The translations under genes were made by a program, and so were the position numbers. A stretch of DNA of 64,000 nucleotides. Origin: Desulforhopalus sp. IMCC35007. GTDB lineage: Bacteria; Desulfobacterota; Desulfobulbia; Desulfobulbales; Desulfocapsaceae. The stretch spans positions 1-64,000 of the forward strand of contig NZ_SWCN01000024.1 in assembly GCF_005116575.1 (NCBI RefSeq), given 5' to 3'. This document shows positions 1 through 7,473 of the stretch, piece by piece. Each line of letters starts with the position of its first letter. The first letter of the stretch is position 1. The notes beneath the pieces were generated by a model. It had not been told where the DNA came from. It worked only from the letters and a program-made list of their open reading frames with translations, and made no database searches.

Positions 1-56
1 TGCATCATTTTTTTGATTGCTGATTCTTTGAACTTATCTGAGTAACGTTTTGACAC
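1..56 (-). CDS. Start of an IS3-type transposase OrfA, cut by the window edge
   Basis: Reading leftward from a GTG at 56, the 18 visible codons give VSKRYSDKFKESAIKKMM. The pattern K-R-Y-S-x-x-F-K-E-S-x-x-x-K-M is the usual N-terminus of IS3-family OrfA proteins, which carry a helix-turn-helix that binds the element ends. The rest lies outside the window. The neighbouring toxin gene loses homology about 70 bp upstream of this start, as expected if the element was inserted there. With so few residues the family call is tentative. Confidence 0.5.
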   Translation of the reverse strand, partial: MSKRYSDKFKESAIKKMM

Positions 57-122
57 TAGAGGCTCTCACTTCGCCCATTGGTTATATATGAAAATATTTG
101 AAGTGCAAACTATTCTGACACA
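1..122. mobile_element. Probable end of an IS3-like insertion element
   Basis: The AbiEii-like reading frame matches its family down to the D-V-D-V motif near 130 and then becomes meaningless. On the minus strand, a TG-starting sequence (TGTGTCAGAATAG, from 122) marks a plausible terminal inverted repeat, and an OrfA start follows at 56. The other end and the direct repeat are outside the window, so the boundary is an inference. Confidence 0.4.
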
Positions 123-290
123 TAGGGTGACATCCACATCCTGCGTTGCACGAATCGGAGGTGCGGCCATGTCAGTGAGTAGCAAACCGGTGGCACAACC
201 ACCCAGGAAAACCAGTTGATCGATCAATTCGTCAAGGAGTTCAACTGCTATTTCAAGGATTTCAATATTTGGGTTTGTTATCCGATGCAT
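123..290 (-). pseudogene. AbiEii-like nucleotidyltransferase toxin, 5' fragment
   Basis: Starting at the ATG at 290, about 55 residues resemble the N-terminus of AbiEii/AbiGii-type nucleotidyltransferases: a G-G-C-A-T-G stretch followed by R-A-T-Q-D-V-D-V, the acidic metal-binding part of the fold. After that the frame runs into unrelated sequence, apparently an insertion element. The gene overlaps the 3' end of the upstream HTH gene by 29 bases, as in a two-gene toxin-antitoxin operon. Most of the catalytic domain is missing, so the product should be inactive. Confidence 0.6.
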
Positions 291-804
291 ATTGCCCCAA
301 TCGCAAGCTCAATTTTTGAATGGCCATCTTTCTCTCTCTAGCTCGACCGCTGCGAATTACGTCCACCAAGGTTAGCAACTGATAGAATTCTTTATCAGCG
401 CGCGCTGCCTGGGGTGCCGACTTATGGAGCGGTCGAAAAGCAATTCCACGAACCTCTCCATCTGGATCAGGCCAAACCGGGGGAGGTTCCATAGCGGAGC
501 TGACCAACAATTCTGAAAGTGGAGGGGCTGCATAGGCTGTCGGCATCCCCCTTGTCATCTCTCCCTGCTCAGCCCAAAAAACATATTTGAGTCCATGGAT
601 AAGAAATTCCTCAAGATTGCTAAAATGAGGCACTATCTTATCATTCTGTCTTATTGCTAATTTTGCAGCCAACATCCGCTTGACTGCTGCATGAATCTGA
701 GATGGGCTTATTCCTAGCTCCACAGACAAAATAGGATAGGACCATGTTTTTGATTTCATTACAACGAGCTTGAGCAGTATAAAAATATCCTGTGACTTCA
801 ACAT
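262..804 (-). CDS. Winged-helix protein, likely antitoxin partner of the AbiEii-like toxin
   Basis: A 180-residue protein starting at the ATG at 804. Residues 1-60 look like a winged helix (L-S-V-E-L-G-I-S-P-S-Q-I-H-A-A-V-K-R-M as helix-turn-helix). The remainder contains a proline-rich link and a basic C-terminus with no recognised motif. It overlaps the truncated nucleotidyltransferase gene downstream, and this gene order (regulator first, nucleotidyltransferase second) is known from AbiE-like loci. The protein itself appears intact, although its partner is destroyed. DNA binding and autoregulation are inferred from family behaviour. Confidence 0.6.
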   Translation of the reverse strand: MLKSQDIFILLKLVVMKSKTWSYPILSVELGISPSQIHAAVKRMLAAKLAIRQNDKIVPHFSNLEEFLIHGLKYVFWAEQGEMTRGMPTAYAAPPLSELLVSSAMEPPPVWPDPDGEVRGIAFRPLHKSAPQAARADKEFYQLLTLVDVIRSGRARERKMAIQKLSLRLGQYASDNKPKY

Positions 805-1237
805 GCGCCATTCTCCATTCTAGATTCGAGAATACAGAATAGCATGGGCGAAAATTAAAGTCCAAATTAAATTTACTTTTCCCGAGCTTTGTTGCCATGA
901 AATAGAGATTCCAATTGGCAGTTATAAGGCAAGAATGAAATTCAAGACTTTACATTATCCTGATATGATCATCACTCCACCCCTGCCTTAAATCGCTGAA
1001 ATGGAGCAAGTGCAAACTTTACCTTCCCAAAGAACATCTTTTTAAAACCACAAATCGATGCCAAACATTATTATCAAAAGGTTGTCTTGTGTATATTTAT
1101 GTTTGGGCTCACTTTACATGAGGGGGCAGTGAAAGTCTTGTGCCAACTGGAGAGTGCAGGGCAAACTATACCAGGGCACTTCGGCTGCAGATAGATACGA
1201 CTGGAGTTCATTGCTTAAATTTCAGAGATCGTAATCC
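805..1237. other. Intergenic stretch without a convincing gene
   Basis: About 430 bases between the HTH gene start and the traB stop. It contains one copy of the dispersed ATGGAGCAACT repeat (981-1034). No continuation of the tra operon (traV, traC and so on) is visible here, so the operon ends abruptly after traB. Confidence 0.6.
981..1034 (+). repeat. Dispersed repeat, copy A
   Basis: Pattern CCTGCCTTAA...AAATGGAGCAAGTG...ACCTTCCCAAAGA. It shares the core ATGGAGCAA and the downstream CCTTxCCAAAG block with four other intergenic copies in this window. This is one of the more diverged copies. Confidence 0.5.
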
Positions 1238-2404
1238 CTATAAGGTCTCTCCTGCAGTTTCCCTAATTTCTAACTCTCTGCCTTCAGAAATAACAACAGT
1301 GATTTTCTTTGAGGCACCTACTTCAATGACTGGTGTTGCCTGTTTGGCAAGGCTCAGGTAGAAATCATGCAGGCTGGCTGCCCCTTCTGAGAGACCGCCA
1401 CCTATCGAATATTTTGCAACTTGACCAGAATCGATGCTGGTTGTCGTGCCGAGAGCGGAGGTTGATTGAGTCGTTGCCGATGATTTCAGCATATCTCCCA
1501 TACCACCAAAGAATCCAGCCACAATCGTTCTGGCAGTTGCTGCTCCCATCCTTGAGACGACTCTTCCGGACAGGCCGACTTTGCTGTCGGAGTCTGTGAC
1601 AAAACCTTTAACCTGCGTATCGATGATCGCTTTACCCTCGTTACTGAGGCATGAGAGTGATACGAGACGCACATCGGCTCGTTCTTTATCCAGTCTACCC
1701 ACGGCCTCGGCAATGACAAAACATCCTGCTAAATTGGCCTTGATATCATTTGGAAGAACGGCTGGGGTCTGAATTCTGAGAAGGAGTGGTTCAGGGTTGT
1801 TGGTTCCTTTACCTGAGGTAGAAGCGTCGAAACCGGTCAACAGCTTGGCCTCCATAAAAGAAGGAGGGAGATAGACTGTTCGTCCTTTTTTTTTACTGTT
1901 CTCAGAATCTAAATCCCTAGAAGTAATGGCCGAATTGGAAAGTACACTGATCTCACCGATCATCCTGGGCTCAGGTTGCGGTTGTGGCGGCAGGTTTGTC
2001 GGTATAGACCTGCTGCCGAGAGGCAAAGGCCATACCTGCTCTTCAGGTGGTGTTGCCTCAGGCTTTGCTTGTTGCGTCACCTGATCGGCAGTAGGGATCT
2101 CAGGGAGGGTATTTGGGGTGCTACTCTGTTCTTGTCTCTTTTGCTCTCGAGTTAATTTGTCTACCGATTCCTGGAGAGATTCAAGCTGGCGTCTCTGTTC
2201 CCGGAGCATGGTTTTTTGAATCAGGTCTGGTTCCAGTTGTATCTCACGAGTATTCTTTTGCCCAAAGAAGCCTTTGGAGGTACCAGGACTTGAAGAGTTG
2301 TATCCGGTAGCAACCAGAATTATAAAAATGACTCCGATCCCTGACCAGATAACAATCTTCTTTTGTTTGGGGCCAAGATCCTTGAATCTTTGTTTAAGGC
2401 TCAT
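1238..2404 (-). CDS. traB: F-type conjugal transfer protein TraB (VirB10-like)
   Basis: A 388-residue protein with one N-terminal membrane segment (about 17-35), a coiled-coil region rich in Q/E/R (about 65-95), a proline-rich spacer (about 105-140) and a C-terminal beta domain ending in an amphipathic stretch. This is the VirB10/TraB design that spans the periplasm and links the inner membrane to the outer-membrane core of a type IV secretion system. Its start overlaps the traK stop by four bases (2401-2404), so translation is probably coupled. It is the last tra gene present. The family length is usually 400-475 residues, so this is a short but plausible member. Confidence 0.85.
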   Translation of the reverse strand: MSLKQRFKDLGPKQKKIVIWSGIGVIFIILVATGYNSSSPGTSKGFFGQKNTREIQLEPDLIQKTMLREQRRQLESLQESVDKLTREQKRQEQSSTPNTLPEIPTADQVTQQAKPEATPPEEQVWPLPLGSRSIPTNLPPQPQPEPRMIGEISVLSNSAITSRDLDSENSKKKGRTVYLPPSFMEAKLLTGFDASTSGKGTNNPEPLLLRIQTPAVLPNDIKANLAGCFVIAEAVGRLDKERADVRLVSLSCLSNEGKAIIDTQVKGFVTDSDSKVGLSGRVVSRMGAATARTIVAGFFGGMGDMLKSSATTQSTSALGTTTSIDSGQVAKYSIGGGLSEGAASLHDFYLSLAKQATPVIEVGASKKITVVISEGRELEIRETAGETL

Positions 2405-3138
2405 TGAACACGCTCCTTCTGATCCACGACGAAAACCATGGTGGATTGGTTCGGCTCTAAGGTGTGATTTTCGATAGAGACCGCAAGGATTGATTGGCTG
2501 ATGGATGAGGAAAGAAACAATTGTTCATTCACGTCTATTGTTTTCTTAGAAAGGGATCTGGTCAAATACTTTTTTAGGCGCAGTCCAACGCCATCCACAT
2601 CAACAACCTGCAGTAATTTCACCTCTAAATCTGCTGAAAGAGGAACCATCCTGGTTGATTCGCTTATCCTGTAACTTGTTGGGTAATTTCCATGGTAGGC
2701 TTCTTTGATGAGCAGGAGGGCCTGTTTTTCCAAGGGCATCTTTTGATAGTGGACAATGTTTTCCTTGAAAGTATCACCGTTAGGGGAGGCAAGACGAAGG
2801 GTTACCGAGGGGATGTCCGCTGGTGTAACGAGCAGGGTATAGACTGCGTTGTTGCAGACCACAAACAGCTCGCTCTGCGTATCTGCATAGAGATATTCAT
2901 CCCCAAAATCCTCAATCTTGAATTTGATGAAGCCGTTATTGCCAGAAAAGTGCCCTGTCATTGCCTTTTCCTGGGAGAATATTAAATCGTTCATTGGCCC
3001 TGGGCAGACAATCCGATTGATGTCGTGGTTAGAGAGTTCAACGGAGGTTGGGAGCTCTGCTTGGATAACATCACTTGCCAGGCAATTACTGCTCAGAGTT
3101 GTAATCAAGACAGCTGTTGCGAGAAATAATTTAGTCAC
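2401..3138 (-). CDS. traK: F-type conjugal transfer protein TraK (VirB9-like)
   Basis: A 245-residue exported protein with a signal peptide at residues 1-21 (cleavage near C-L-A-S). The rest is predicted beta-rich. Size, position between traE and traB, and an N-terminal region with V-E-L-S-x-x-D-I-N-R-I-V fit TraK, the secretin-like ring component of F-type systems that contacts TraB and TraV in the outer membrane. It overlaps traE by eight bases at its start and traB by four at its end. Confidence 0.8.
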   Translation of the reverse strand: MTKLFLATAVLITTLSSNCLASDVIQAELPTSVELSNHDINRIVCPGPMNDLIFSQEKAMTGHFSGNNGFIKFKIEDFGDEYLYADTQSELFVVCNNAVYTLLVTPADIPSVTLRLASPNGDTFKENIVHYQKMPLEKQALLLIKEAYHGNYPTSYRISESTRMVPLSADLEVKLLQVVDVDGVGLRLKKYLTRSLSKKTIDVNEQLFLSSSISQSILAVSIENHTLEPNQSTMVFVVDQKERVQ

Positions 3139-3706
3139 GTTCCTGCTCCTGCCTTTGTGTTAATTTTTCCTTGAACGATGTGATGTAAAACCTGCCATCT
3201 TCCAGGCGATAGTCAATCAGATAGGTCTTGCTACTGTTTTCAATAAGAGTATCTCCGGCATACTGTTTGAAGTTGCCAAAAACCTCTATGAAATCTTCAC
3301 TAACCGCTATTTTCTCCAGATAGAAAACGGAACTGACCTGGGATTCTTCAACCCTGCTGGCCAGGGAATACCAGGATGTGGATGCCTGTGGATAGGTTTC
3401 GGGAGCAAAAAAGGCAAGAAGTTCCTCAAATTGACTCCGTGCCGTGGGCGGGGAGTAGGTGGCTGCAAGACCTACAATTCTTCTGCTCATATCCTTGATA
3501 TAGACATCAGTTGGTTTGCCGTGGGTAAACTCCACAGTCCCAGTCATCGTAGGTGGAATTAAGACGACCCGTTGATATTTTACCGCTCGATACACCATGA
3601 TTGAGTTGAAAATTACGGCAATGGCCATTACGGAGATAGCAAATTTCAGCAACCGATTTTGGGCAAAGAGATTACTCGTTTTTTGCAGAAAGATGTCTGT
3701 CTTCAT
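3131..3706 (-). CDS. traE: F-type conjugal transfer protein TraE (VirB8-like)
   Basis: A 191-residue protein with one N-terminal transmembrane helix (about 22-42) and a periplasmic domain. The pattern V-L-I-P-P after the membrane helix and Y-I-K-D-M-S-R-R in the periplasmic part are typical of TraE, the inner-membrane assembly factor of F-type pili and the counterpart of VirB8. It lies between traL and traK with short overlaps on both sides (3703-3706 and 3131-3138), consistent with a coupled operon. Confidence 0.85.
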   Translation of the reverse strand: MKTDIFLQKTSNLFAQNRLLKFAISVMAIAVIFNSIMVYRAVKYQRVVLIPPTMTGTVEFTHGKPTDVYIKDMSRRIVGLAATYSPPTARSQFEELLAFFAPETYPQASTSWYSLASRVEESQVSSVFYLEKIAVSEDFIEVFGNFKQYAGDTLIENSSKTYLIDYRLEDGRFYITSFKEKLTQRQEQERD

Positions 3707-3984
3707 TCATGAAACTCCCGTTGAAAATAGTCGGGATAATTATTCATCTGGATACAACCAAACATGTAGAGGAGGTGTTTAAGAAACCCTCTGGGTTTTG
3801 ATCTCTTAGTCCTGGTGTAGAAGTATTGTGTGATCAGAAAAACGAGCCACATGATTTTGCCATAGAGGAGAGCGAGCGTTAGTGTAAATACACAGAGGAT
3901 CAATTCATCAGTTTCAAACCAGAGTACCTGGATGGGTCTTGAGAGGTACTGGGGAAACCTGTGGGTGAAATTATTCTCGCTCAT
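3703..3984 (-). CDS. traL: F-type pilus assembly protein TraL (VirB3-like)
   Basis: A 93-residue membrane protein. It begins with a short polar stretch containing F-P-Q-Y-L-S-R-P, followed by two closely spaced hydrophobic segments (about 26-60) and a basic tail. That R-F-P-x-Y-L-x-x-P start and size match TraL of F-type type IV secretion, an inner-membrane protein needed for pilus assembly. It is followed by traE with a four-base overlap and preceded by the pilin gene. Confidence 0.8.
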   Translation of the reverse strand: MSENNFTHRFPQYLSRPIQVLWFETDELILCVFTLTLALLYGKIMWLVFLITQYFYTRTKRSKPRGFLKHLLYMFGCIQMNNYPDYFQREFHE

Positions 3985-4014
3985 TTACCTTTTGCTCCAA
4001 GAAAACAAAGTTTC

Positions 4015-4350
4015 TTAAACGATCATTGCACCTATCGTCTGGACCACTGCATCGGCCTTTAACAGAAATGCTCCACCTAAAACAACTCCTGCTGCAGGTA
4101 AAATCATTTGTCGAATGGCAAGTATTGCAGAGAACACCATGCAGGCAACACCGGCCACAAAACCGATAGGTCCCAGCAGGATTTGGTTTACCCCGATATC
4201 ATAAAGGTCATAGGCAAAGGAACCTGCAGCTGGCACGGTCATAGCCATGGCATTGCTTGATACCAGGCAAAGAGCCGCAATCATGACTATGGCTGCAAGT
4301 TTATTTCCCTGTTTTCCTAAATTGTCTTGTAGCAGGATTCTGTCGTTCAT
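4015..4350 (-). CDS. traA: Candidate conjugative pilin (TraA-like)
   Basis: About 111 residues from the ATG at 4350, chosen because a GGAGA ribosome site lies just upstream; an in-frame ATG at 4401 is possible. A long leader ending in A-M-A (about residue 37) precedes two hydrophobic helices separated by a short loop, the layout of F-type propilin. Its place directly before traL is also that of traA. Sequence similarity to F pilin is low, as is usual for this family, so the call rests mainly on layout and context. Confidence 0.65.
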   Translation of the reverse strand: MNDRILLQDNLGKQGNKLAAIVMIAALCLVSSNAMAMTVPAAGSFAYDLYDIGVNQILLGPIGFVAGVACMVFSAILAIRQMILPAAGVVLGGAFLLKADAVVQTIGAMIV

Positions 4351-4412
4351 GCGTTTGTCTCCAGGTAAAGTTCTTTTTGAAATTGATTCAATATTGCTCA
4401 TGTCTGTATCAG

Positions 4413-4916
4413 CTATTTTGTCGTTATTTCAACTCGACGATTTTTAAATAATTCCTCCGGATTGGTGGTTATGGGATTCATTTCCCCTTTCGCTTGCAGT
4501 GTGGTCACGGTGTAACCCTGGCTTTGAAGAAAATGGACGACAGCAAGGCCACGTTGGCGTGAAAGCATAAAGTTGTATTGCTCAGAGCCAAGTTCGCAGG
4601 AATACCCGGTGATGACCAGAGGAGTATGATGGGTTATTCCATGATTCTGCATGTCGGCAAGGAATCTTTGAGCGGCTATAGGTGAAAGAACTGCGCTGCC
4701 CAGTTCGAAAGGAATCATTGCGAGATGAACATTCTCTGCTGGTGATTTGTTTACTTTTGTGGAATCCTTGATCACAAAAGTAGTGGATGTGGTTGTCTTT
4801 GTAATATGCATTTGAAACTCGTATAGTTCCTGCCGAATCTCCATTGCCCATGGCGCTACAGGGAGTAAAAGGATGGCAGTCATTGCGAAAAATATGGTTT
4901 GGTTTCTATTCTTCAT
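4413..4916 (-). CDS. Exported OmpA-like peptidoglycan-binding protein
   Basis: A 167-residue protein with a signal peptide (1-24, ending P-W-A) and a C-terminal OmpA/MotB domain. Visible motifs are V-I-T-G-Y-S-C, S-R-Q-R-G-L-A-V-V-H-F-L and a closing K-N-R-R-V-E-I. Such domains bind the meso-diaminopimelate of peptidoglycan. It sits just upstream of the pilin gene in the tra operon, so it may anchor the transfer apparatus to the cell wall; this role is an inference, because F-type operons do not normally carry one here. Confidence 0.7.
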   Translation of the reverse strand: MKNRNQTIFFAMTAILLLPVAPWAMEIRQELYEFQMHITKTTTSTTFVIKDSTKVNKSPAENVHLAMIPFELGSAVLSPIAAQRFLADMQNHGITHHTPLVITGYSCELGSEQYNFMLSRQRGLAVVHFLQSQGYTVTTLQAKGEMNPITTNPEELFKNRRVEITTK

Positions 4917-5063
4917 CTCTGTTTTCTTTTTTCAGGCCGTGTGACCTCTTTGATTTTTCATTTATTGTTCTTTTTGTAGAACGAGGTCCTTAACCCTTAA
5001 ATGTAAGTGCCAATAAATGTTGTTTATTACTTCTTTGTTTGTGCTTTGTAAGAGGTCCTTTAC

Positions 5064-5483
5064 TTAATTATTCGCCGCATTTTTTTCCCGATGCCTTACA
5101 ACCTGTACCCGGTTTCTTATTTGATACAGGCGGATTATCTGCTCTTTTTTGAGGAGAAACTGGAAGGTGGTTTGGATTTCTTCGATGACAGTACGCATAG
5201 GGAGTTCTTTTCCAGGTTGCAGATTGTAGTAGCGACTATAGGCGTACCGTTCCCATTTGGATGACAAATCGGCAGTTCTCAAAAAGCTGAGTCGAGTCCT
5301 GATGGAAAGGCGGCTCAGTTGTGTTCGCAGCAGCTCTTTATTTCCCCAGATCTGTTCGAAAAAATGAAGATTGGTCAGGTCTGCCTGCCGGAGAGGATCT
5401 TCGATGATGCCCATGCGATGTAAATAACTGAGGGTGCGCTTGGGAATGGTGGTAACTTTTGCATAATCTGTGATTGAAATCAT
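5064..5483 (-). CDS. MerR-like helix-turn-helix protein
   Basis: A 139-residue basic protein. The first 30 residues (I-T-D-Y-A-K-V-T-T-I-P-K-R-T-L-S-Y-L-H-R-M-G-I-I) resemble a MerR-type winged helix. The rest is helical and unrecognised, with a very basic end. It overlaps the upstream sigma-like gene by four bases (ATGA at 5480-5483), so the two are likely made together. It is placed between the replication genes and the tra genes, suggesting a role in controlling transfer or replication of the element. The function is not known. Confidence 0.45.
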   Translation of the reverse strand: MISITDYAKVTTIPKRTLSYLHRMGIIEDPLRQADLTNLHFFEQIWGNKELLRTQLSRLSIRTRLSFLRTADLSSKWERYAYSRYYNLQPGKELPMRTVIEEIQTTFQFLLKKEQIIRLYQIRNRVQVVRHREKNAANN

Positions 5484-6013
5484 TGCGTGGCCTCCGAAAT
5501 GCGTTGAAGAGTATTGCTTATCAGGCGGTAGGCCTGACGCTTACTGACCTTGAATTCCCTGGCGATATCTTGAGCACTGACAGGAGTGGGCTGCTCTAAA
5601 AGCCAGAGACAGATCTGCCGTTGACGCTTGCTGACCACTTGCAATACCTCGTCGATTCTGTCTGTTTCCGGTTCGATGACCTCTACGGTTTTTTCCTGAG
5701 GTGGGAGAAAATATTCTTCTAAGCAGTGAACTGTCTGAATACCGGATGCTAATTTGATGCAGTTGGTTTTGAAAATAACCCGGAAAAACGGTACAAATCT
5801 CTCCCGTTGGCCATTTTTCCTGCAACAGATCAGGGCGTTGTAGGCGGAAAGTGTTGCTTCCTGATAAAGATCTTCGCTATCACCTGCCATGAATTTGACA
5901 TATGGCGCAGCAGCCAGGCGAACAAGCTTTTTGTTGGCATTCACCCATTGCATTGCGGTATTCCATGTTTCCCGGCTGAAGAGTTGTTGCTGGTAATGTT
6001 TTGAGTGTGTCAT
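5480..6013 (-). CDS. Sigma-70-like / two-HTH protein
   Basis: A 177-residue protein. The segment D-S-E-D-L-Y-Q-E-A-T-L-S-A-Y-N-A-L (about 46-62) resembles sigma-70 region 2, where D-L-x-Q-E is typical. The last 50 residues hold a helix-turn-helix (V-S-A-Q-D-I-A-R-E-F-K-V-S-K-R-Q-A-Y-R) like region 4. It could be an alternative sigma factor or a related activator. It starts just downstream of the replication origin and overlaps the MerR-like gene. A function in turning on the tra operon is an inference from position. Confidence 0.55.
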   Translation of the reverse strand: MTHSKHYQQQLFSRETWNTAMQWVNANKKLVRLAAAPYVKFMAGDSEDLYQEATLSAYNALICCRKNGQRERFVPFFRVIFKTNCIKLASGIQTVHCLEEYFLPPQEKTVEVIEPETDRIDEVLQVVSKRQRQICLWLLEQPTPVSAQDIAREFKVSKRQAYRLISNTLQRISEATQ

Positions 6014-6050
6014 TTTGCTGTCGACCTCCTCTCTGATGTCTTCTCTTTAA

Positions 6051-6079
6051 AGATTAAAATAAGATTAAAAAAGATTAGG
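6051..6079. other. AT-rich block with three AGATTA repeats, probable DNA unwinding element
   Basis: AGATTA occurs at 6051, 6062 and 6072, spaced about one helical turn, within an A/T-rich stretch next to the iterons. This is the usual form of the region that melts first at iteron-type plasmid origins. Confidence 0.6.
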
Positions 6080-6144
6080 TAATTTCGGTCACCCGGCTAA
6101 AACTCAATGCTGTAGAGCATTTCAGCTGATTTTACTTTTGCAAA

Positions 6145-6273
6145 GTGTGAGTGCTATGCCCCCTTCGTGTGAGTGCTATGCCCCCCTGGGTGTGAGTGCT
6201 ATGCCCCCGGGTGTGAGTGCTATGCCCCCCGGGTGTGAGTGCTATGCCCCCCAGGTGTGAGTGCTATGCCCCC
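6145..6273. repeat. oriV: Plasmid-type replication origin: six direct iterons
   Basis: Six copies of GTGTGAGTGCTATGCCCCC start at 6145, 6167, 6190, 6211, 6233 and 6255, a period of 21-23 bp, so all copies face the same side of the helix. Together with the AT-rich AGATTA block and the adjacent TrfA-like gene they form a typical iteron origin. The last copies lie inside the 3' end of the initiator gene (stop at 6220-6222), so the C-terminus of the initiator is encoded by iteron DNA. Confidence 0.85.
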
Positions 6274-7227
6274 CCCTGAAAATTCTTTTAGAAGGTTCTC
6301 CCTTGTTTTCTGTACATGCACCTTGTCATGGGTATCAATTTGCCAGTCTAGAATCGCCTTTACATAGACCAACTCATCCAACGCTGTACGCAGACTTCGC
6401 CTGAAATCAGTCAATCGATTGCAGTCGGAACCGCATAGATGTTTCAAGGTGACGACTTTTATGGGATAAGGTTTCTTGTGACTGGCGTAGAAGCCATGTA
6501 ACCATTTGGCCAGGCTTGTTTGTAGACAGAGTCGTTGATGCCACTGTATCTGTGTCATGCCTGCAGCGAAGAGAACTGAGAGTTTGGAATTTAATTTTAT
6601 CCAGTAGGTTTGCTCACTCTCTTTGCATATAAATTCATCGATGAGTGATCCGGCATACGTCAAACGCTCGTGAGTCGGAGTGTGGCGGGTCTCAATGGCC
6701 ATTTCTATAGCAGTTGCTGTTAGGCGACGAAAACAATCTTTGAGCCATATTCGGCCAGACTTTCCTGGTTGACGACCTATTGAGCGAAGGAAGCTCTTGA
6801 TCTCAAACCTCAGGTATTCTTCATTAATCTTTTCCATATGCCGCTGCCTGGATTGCAAATGAAAGGCATGAGCCAGAACATCGAAATCTCCCTGGTCGAG
6901 TTGCCACCCTGTGTAGCGGATGTTCAGCCCCGCAATAGAAGTAATAGGTTCTCCCTTGACTGCTTTTCGCCGGCCACGTCTGATTACTCTAAAGAGGGCA
7001 GAGCGGAGGTAAATATTGGGTACTCCATGGGTTGTTGCTGGCCAATCAGGCAGGACTAATATTTTATTTTGTTTTCGGATTGCGTCTTGGAGTTCCGGCG
7101 ATAGTTTTGTGAGATAGCGCTCTTCCGCAGCATCGACAGCATTTGCATCAGAAGATTTGTCCATAAACGGCGTACTGTCGGTATTTGCTGAGTTATTCTT
7201 TTGTTCATGAGCGACTCTCGACGCCAT
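6220..7227 (-). CDS. TrfA-type plasmid replication initiator
   Basis: A 335-residue protein. Its central part (P-N-I-Y-L-R-S-A-L-F-R-V, then I-A-G-L-N-I-R-Y-T-G-W-Q-L-D-Q-G-D-F-D-V) matches the TrfA family, whose members bind iterons through two winged helices and recruit the replisome. The start ATG directly follows the TAA of the excisionase-like gene, without a gap. The first 50 residues are low in structure and the last 18, rich in G/H/T, are translated from iterons. Iterons of the expected type lie immediately downstream. The origin could still be functional if the protein is. Confidence 0.8.
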   Translation of the reverse strand: MASRVAHEQKNNSANTDSTPFMDKSSDANAVDAAEERYLTKLSPELQDAIRKQNKILVLPDWPATTHGVPNIYLRSALFRVIRRGRRKAVKGEPITSIAGLNIRYTGWQLDQGDFDVLAHAFHLQSRQRHMEKINEEYLRFEIKSFLRSIGRQPGKSGRIWLKDCFRRLTATAIEMAIETRHTPTHERLTYAGSLIDEFICKESEQTYWIKLNSKLSVLFAAGMTQIQWHQRLCLQTSLAKWLHGFYASHKKPYPIKVVTLKHLCGSDCNRLTDFRRSLRTALDELVYVKAILDWQIDTHDKVHVQKTRENLLKEFSGGGIALTPGGHSTHTRGA

Positions 7228-7473
7228 TTATCGGCCACTGTGAACTTTTACACGGTTGCGTGGTTTACCGATTCTTACCGCATGGATCTTTTTACTCATA
7301 AACCAATTCGTCAGGTCTTTTTCCAGAATCAATACAGTCTTTCCTGGTTTATAAGCGGCCAGATCACCTTTCTTGATTGCTCGGTGGATAGTGTGGTAGC
7401 TGCACTTCGCCAGGTTCGCCGCCTCATCTATAGTCATAGGATTGTCTCGTATCATCTTCATATGCCTCATCAA
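7228..7473 (-). CDS. Excisionase-like small DNA-binding protein
   Basis: An 81-residue basic protein with one helix-turn-helix of the excisionase/MerR type: T-I-D-E-A-A-N-L-A-K-C-S-Y-H-T-I-H-R-A-I-K-K-G-D followed by a beta-wing and a W-F near residue 57. Such proteins direct excision or control small operons of mobile elements. It is the first gene of the replication cluster and its stop abuts the initiator start codon. An in-frame second start at residue 2 or 6 is possible. Whether it acts as Xis or as a regulator of replication cannot be told, as no integrase is in view. Confidence 0.65.
   Translation of the reverse strand: MMRHMKMIRDNPMTIDEAANLAKCSYHTIHRAIKKGDLAAYKPGKTVLILEKDLTNWFMSKKIHAVRIGKPRNRVKVHSGR

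Noticed and set aside
6145-6273. CRISPR array in the repeated GTGTGAGTGCTATGCC stretch
   Set aside because: Spacing of 2-4 bases between repeats leaves no spacers; the pattern is iterons.
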